NCBI RefSeq assembly: GCF_030297155.1
Contig: NZ_AP028067.1
Span: 3,472,001 to 3,536,000 of the forward strand
DNA from: Vibrio sp. FE10
GTDB lineage: Bacteria > Pseudomonadota > Gammaproteobacteria > Enterobacterales > Vibrionaceae
Reading direction: 5' to 3'
DNA: 64,000 bases
Part shown: positions 60,992 through 64,000 of the stretch, in pieces
Layout: each line of letters opens with the position of its first letter
Position numbering within the stretch: position 1 is the first letter of the stretch
Notes under the pieces: model-generated
What the model was told of the DNA's origin: nothing
What the model saw: only the letters and a program-made list of their open reading frames with translations
Database searches by the model: none
Program-made: the position numbers and the translations under genes

Positions 60992-61066
60992 TTTTCCATA
61001 CTTCAGCTAATCCGCTATATCCGAATTTAGCAATATAACTGACAAGCTTTTGTCCAAAAGTGAGTT
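60992..61066. repeat. Island repeat, copy B
   Basis: About 70 nt from TTTTCCATACT to CTTTTGTCCAAA are about 80% identical to copy C at 63136-63203. A 9-bp stem CTTCAGCTA (61001-61009) / TAGCTGAAG (61068-61076) surrounds it. On the minus strand it is open as FGQKLVSYIAKFGYSGLAEVWK, so it may be a coding remnant. Confidence 0.7.
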
Positions 61067-61099
61067 ATAGCTGAAGCTAGAGCAACTTTTAAATGATAG

Positions 61100-61151
61100 G
61101 GAGGTGAGGCCTCCCTACCTATCTAGTGACTTACTCAGATATATCTGAGAA
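61100..61151 (-). terminator. Hairpins downstream of monooxygenase gene
   Basis: Two structures lie just past the stop on the minus strand: a perfect 16-nt palindrome CTCAGATATATCTGAG (61136-61151) and a hairpin AGGGAGG-TGAGG-CCTCCCT (61100-61118) with weak T-richness after it. Together they probably end the two-gene transcript. Confidence 0.55.
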
Positions 61152-61152
61152 T

Positions 61153-61440
61153 TTAACCCTCTACATTGGTCATTTTGTGTATTTCTGGCTCTTGAGCTAA
61201 TGCAGTTTTATAAAACTCAAATATCGGTGTGATATATGGCTGGGCATAGTGTTCTTCTAGGGCAGCTTGGTCCACCCAGTTTTCAACCAAGATCAGCTGA
61301 TCTTTCGCTTGGTTTTCATATAGCTCAAAACGCAAGCAACCAGCTTCTTCTCGAGTAGCAGTTAAAATGCCTTCAGCTTTTTGTTTGCACTCTGCATAAA
61401 ATTCACTTTTTGGGGTAATAAAAGCCACAACACTAAGCAT
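61153..61440 (-). CDS. Putative antibiotic-biosynthesis-type monooxygenase (ABM/YgiN-like)
   Basis: The 95-aa ferredoxin-like-fold protein has FITPKSEFYAECKQKAEGIL, then EEAGCLRFELYENQAKDQLILVENWVDQAALEEHYAQPYI, the ABM signature region. Family members are quinol oxidases or dioxygen-dependent monooxygenases, often tied to quinone or electrophile stress. It overlaps the DUF2798 gene by 8 nt and is divergent from a LysR gene that probably regulates it. Confidence 0.85.
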   Translation of the reverse strand: MLSVVAFITPKSEFYAECKQKAEGILTATREEAGCLRFELYENQAKDQLILVENWVDQAALEEHYAQPYITPIFEFYKTALAQEPEIHKMTNVEG

Positions 61441-61672
61441 TGTTTTTCTCCTTTTGGGGTGTAAATTGACGCATCAATTTTTGGGTCAATACCATGATTG
61501 GTTTATTCAACAAGTAGGCCGCTGCAAACGAAGCAGGCCAAGCATTAATAAAGGCAAAGCCCCATCGGTTGATGAAATCTTCTGGTAAACCGAGATTGAT
61601 GTAAGTGACCCACGCGGACACCATACTTGACATCGCGCATGAGAACAGAGCAGTGAAAAAAAGTTTTGTCAT
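61433..61672 (-). CDS. DUF2798-like small membrane protein
   Basis: This 79-aa protein starts at the ATG of 61672 (MTKLFFTALFSCAMSSMVS), with GGAGGAAG directly upstream. It has two membrane segments (about 3-22 and 36-56) separated by NLGLPEDFINRWGFAFINAWPASF, which matches DUF2798. The function is unknown. Such genes often accompany LysR regulators and small redox enzymes. Confidence 0.8.
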   Translation of the reverse strand: MTKLFFTALFSCAMSSMVSAWVTYINLGLPEDFINRWGFAFINAWPASFAAAYLLNKPIMVLTQKLMRQFTPQKEKNNA

Positions 61673-61758
61673 AGCGCTTCCTCCTGTCTGTATACTGTAT
61701 GGATATATCGTATCGTCGGCCATACGAGCTTTAGAACACTAAGATTGCGGAAAACCTT

Positions 61759-62616
61759 ATGCTGGATGATTTTTTATTATTTGTTGAAGTAGCCCGTCGA
61801 GGCAGTTATTCAAAAGCGGCACGAGACTTAACAACTACCGCGCCTACCTTGTCCAAACGCATCTTATTGTTAGAAGAGAGATTAGGTGAGTCACTATTTA
61901 TTCGCTCCTCTAGGGGAGTCAAACTCACTAGCTTTGGCAAAGGGTTATTTGAGCAGCTTGGCGAGACCACCCTAAATCTTCATCAGGCCGTGACTGAAAG
62001 CTCGAAAAGTGAAGCGGTTTCCTTCGTCTTACATTGCCCGCAAAACTTAATCATTGGCCAACTATACCCAGCGCTTGAAGCCTTTCTGCTAGAAAAAAGT
62101 CATGTGGATGTCGTTATTGAGCCTGCCAACACAAATGTGCTGCTTAGCCAAACTTCTTTTGATTTAGCCATACGTAGTGGAGAGCAAAGAGACTCGTCTT
62201 TTTATCAGAAAAAGTTAGCCAGCATTGCCGTCTGCCTTGTCTCAAGACGAGACTGCAAAAGCCGAGATCGACTCATTATGCCGTACTCTAAGACGCAAAT
62301 TTCAGGGCAAGACTTGCTAAGTATCGAGCGGCAATACTCTAAGGTTTCTCGGGTTAACGACATTACCTTGGTACGCAAACTGGTCGCGTCAGGCATGGGT
62401 GTAGGCCTATTGCCTATGACAGAGATCGCCGATTTGTATAGTGAGATGTCCGGGCACGTTCAATACGACTCTGAGATACTTTTTACTCGGCCTATGTATG
62501 CCTTGTGGGCGAATAAACCCAAGCCTTCGTCACTGTCCCAAGATCTGATCACATGTATCGAGAGTTGTGTTCAAAACACTCCTGCTTTACAAGGGCGCAT
62601 GGTTGATTTGACGTGA
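61759..62616 (+). CDS. LysR-family transcriptional regulator
   Basis: The 285-aa LTTR has an N-terminal helix-turn-helix (LDDFLLFVEVARRGSYSKAARDLTTTAPTLSKRI, residues 2-35) and an effector domain ending near VQNTPALQGR. The divergent position next to the DUF2798-ABM pair is typical of a LysR regulator and its target. The ligand cannot be inferred. Confidence 0.9.
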   Translation: MLDDFLLFVEVARRGSYSKAARDLTTTAPTLSKRILLLEERLGESLFIRSSRGVKLTSFGKGLFEQLGETTLNLHQAVTESSKSEAVSFVLHCPQNLIIGQLYPALEAFLLEKSHVDVVIEPANTNVLLSQTSFDLAIRSGEQRDSSFYQKKLASIAVCLVSRRDCKSRDRLIMPYSKTQISGQDLLSIERQYSKVSRVNDITLVRKLVASGMGVGLLPMTEIADLYSEMSGHVQYDSEILFTRPMYALWANKPKPSSLSQDLITCIESCVQNTPALQGRMVDLT

Positions 62617-62734
62617 TTGGGTTGGCTGCTACGGGAAGGTAATTTCTCCATATATCAACGATTGTTGGTGAGATGATAATAAACCGACCTAGCCAAGGTT
62701 ATTTGTCTTTATAGACCGCATCATACTGTTTTCC

Positions 62735-63114
62735 CTACAAAACTTAATATCAAGTTCATGGATAATTTACTTACCATCTTTAATCGAAGTAGATGGTGTC
62801 AAGGTTGTTGCAATAGACGAATTTGGGGGCGATAGATATTAAGCTGGAGAAAATATCGATATCCGTTTATCAGTCGGCCTCCACTATGAAGACGAAGAAT
62901 GGGAGTCAATGTTTTCAGGTAACCCCGAAGCCAAGAAAGAGCTAGAACATCATTGGGGCTGGCGCTATCGGGCATCGTGACAGGCATAAAACCTGAGGTA
63001 ATAGTTGATGTGGGTATTGCACATCTATCAGCACCTATCAAGACTAGTGATCCAAGAGTGGTAGGAGAAAGCATTGCATTTACCATCGATAGACTTGATG
63101 CGCACAGCAGCTAG
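62735..63114 (+). pseudogene. Decayed gene, unknown family
   Basis: Three protein-like pieces in different frames follow each other on the plus strand: SLIEVDGVKVVAIDEFGGDRY then stop; GENIDIRLSVGLHYEDEEWE...EAKKELEHHWGWRYR then stop; and GIVTGIKPEVIVDVGIAHLS...AFTIDRLDAHSS then TAG at 63112. The composition is protein-like in each, so this is most likely one gene of about 120 codons with two frame-breaking changes. I do not recognise the family. Confidence 0.6.
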
Positions 63115-63135
63115 CAAGGCGCTGCTGTTGGACAA

Positions 63136-63203
63136 CTTTTCCATACTCCAATTAATCCGTTACATTCTAATTTAGTAATGTAGCTAACAAACTTTTGTCC
63201 AAA
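63136..63203. repeat. Island repeat, copy C
   Basis: About 80% identical to copy B over about 67 nt, mostly differing by transitions. It is flanked by TTGGACAA (63128-63135) and TTGTCCAA (63195-63202), a perfect 8-bp inverted repeat. The inner arms TACATT / AATGTA also pair. Confidence 0.7.
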
Positions 63204-63302
63204 GACGTGCTGGGACTGCCAAGGGTACCCTCAATCACACATTGATAAGCCCACGCATAGGCTAATATACAAAAATTCTATTTATGTAATGCTTCACACC
63301 TA

Positions 63303-63767
63303 TCAACTACCGCCAGGAAAACCTAGTTGGCGCCAAGCTTCATAGGTAACAACTGCAACAGAATTAGAGAGGTTCATACTCCTTGCATCGGGTAGCATCG
63401 GGATACGTATGCGCTGCTCTTCTGGAATAGCATTACGTACATCATCTGGAAGGCCTGAGGTCTCAGCACCAAATAAAAGAACATCACCTTCTTGATAACG
63501 CGGCTCATCATGAGGTCGTGACCCCTTGGTCGTTAAAGCAAAAATCCTACGCTCCCCCATCGCAGAAATAAATGAATCGTAGTCTGGGTGAACAGTTACT
63601 CTTGCAAGATCTCGATAGTCTAATGCCGCACGTCGCAACTTTTTCTCCTCTAAATCAAAACCCAGCGGCTCTATGAGGTGTAAATGACAACCATTGTTAG
63701 ATGCCAATCTAATGATGTTGCCGGCGTTTGCCGCAATCTTGGGTGTGAACAGTGCGATATGGAACAT
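63303..63767 (-). CDS. trmL: Island-borne tRNA (cytidine/uridine-2'-O-)-methyltransferase TrmL
   Basis: The 154-aa SPOUT methyltransferase modifies the wobble base of tRNA-Leu isoacceptors. The knot motifs are clear: [13 protein letters not shown] (residues 14-26), [11 protein letters not shown] (about 97-107), and [24 protein letters not shown] (about 122-145). The protein is complete and in the opposite orientation to the truncated native trmL at the left border. Its N-terminus ([14 protein letters not shown]) differs clearly from the native one (DIALYEPEIAPNTG), so it is a different allele carried by the island. Confidence 0.92.
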   Translation of the reverse strand: MFHIALFTPKIAANAGNIIRLASNNGCHLHLIEPLGFDLEEKKLRRAALDYRDLARVTVHPDYDSFISAMGERRIFALTTKGSRPHDEPRYQEGDVLLFGAETSGLPDDVRNAIPEEQRIRIPMLPDARSMNLSNSVAVVTYEAWRQLGFPGGS

Positions 63768-64000
63768 TATGCTAAGATCTTTTTTTGTAATGATGTGTCG
63801 GAAATATACCGAGATTTAGCGATTATTTCACAAATTTTTTTATATTAGTTTTTTTATACACTCGCCAGTAGGCTAGGCTCATTGAAACGTAATGAAATAG
63901 CACATTCACTCACTCACTTGTAAAAAAATCACTCACTTTTTGGTGCTTATAATAAAAGACATCATCCGCCTATGTGCTAACTGCGGCGCAAACCTGCACC
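63768..64000. other. Region beyond island trmL to window edge
   Basis: This is A/T-rich sequence with repeated CACTCACT words (63905-63940). No ORF, terminator or native trmL 3' part is seen, so the island probably continues. Confidence 0.5.

Larger units (their letters stand above)
62617..63302. other. Non-coding island segment with decayed gene
   Basis: The 686-nt stretch between the LysR gene and the island trmL holds a frame-broken coding remnant (62735-63114) and repeat copy C (63136-63203). Nothing else is recognised. Confidence 0.6.
51939..64000. mobile_element. GInt-like genomic island inserted in trmL (right end not in window)
   Basis: The island begins where trmL is cut and continues to the window end. 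Its left end carries four overlapping genes for three tyrosine-recombinase-like proteins and a small coiled-coil protein, as in GInt islands (ginABCD) and, more distantly, Tn554 (tnpABC). Cargo: a membrane protein, a predicted nuclease, integron attC relics, a LysR-controlled pair, a decayed gene and a second trmL. No phage structural or conjugation genes are present. The left border is seen directly; the class assignment is from memory of gene layout. Confidence 0.8.

Noticed and set aside
62799..63086. 95-aa minus-strand ORF in the island
   Set aside because: The plus strand shows protein-like segments over the same bases; the minus frame has no recognisable features.
63128..63203. Repeat copy C as an integron attC site (contains GTTGGAC)
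   Set aside because: The core words are in the wrong order and orientation for attC (GTTRRRY on the left, not the right).
51939..64000. Prophage or integrative conjugative element
   Set aside because: No capsid, tail, terminase, relaxase or type IV secretion genes are present in the visible 12 kb.

Overview
The window looks like one chromosomal segment of a marine gammaproteobacterium, almost certainly a Vibrio and probably near the Splendidus clade (inference from protein flavour and gene order). Three points support this: the quorum-sensing regulator AphA, an ArgH-ArgA fusion with a peroxiredoxin-glutaredoxin fusion, and an order that follows the E. coli 88-89 minute region (oxyR, arg, argE, ppc, metF, metLB, metJ, rpmE, priA, cytR, ftsN, hslVU, menA, rraA, zapB, glpX, tpiA, pfkA, fieF, cpxP, cpxRA, sod).

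Bases 1-9300 hold the start of damX, then aroB, aroK and the type IV pilus assembly operon pilMNOPQ (all minus strand), divergent from mrcA (PBP1A). Bases 9300-13700 are an oxidative-stress block: oxyR divergent from a Prx-Grx fusion with a recognisable OxyR site between them, a lipoamide-dehydrogenase-like flavoprotein, a RidA protein and a small DUF3624 protein. Bases 13900-20600 carry the arginine pathway (argCB, argG and argHA on the minus strand, argE on the plus strand). Next come ppc, aphA, and the methionine block metF, metL, metB and metJ with tandem MET boxes.

Bases 30000-51760 are mainly housekeeping: malic enzyme, rpmE, priA, cytR, ftsN, hslVU, menA, rraA, zapB, glpX, a Cys-rich SufR-like regulator with a Cys-rich partner, tpiA, a DUF559 endonuclease gene beside inverted repeats, pfkA, fieF, the Cpx envelope-stress locus, and a Mn-type superoxide dismutase. 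The sod gene has a Fur-box promoter and a hairpin that buries its ribosome binding site.

From about 51939 to the window end lies a genomic island inserted in codon 16-17 of trmL. Its left end is a four-gene operon with 4-nt overlaps: three tyrosine-recombinase-like proteins of 400, 695 and 919 aa and a small coiled-coil protein. This matches the GInt (ginABCD) type of island and resembles Tn554 tnpABC. The cargo is a membrane protein and an Mrr-like PD-(D/E)XK nuclease, each followed by an integron attC or a VCR-like vestige (a likely anti-phage pair), then a monooxygenase/DUF2798/LysR module, a decayed gene, and a complete but divergent trmL that may replace the broken one. A three-copy repeat family punctuates the cargo. 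The right border is not in the window. No rRNA, tRNA or CRISPR array was seen.
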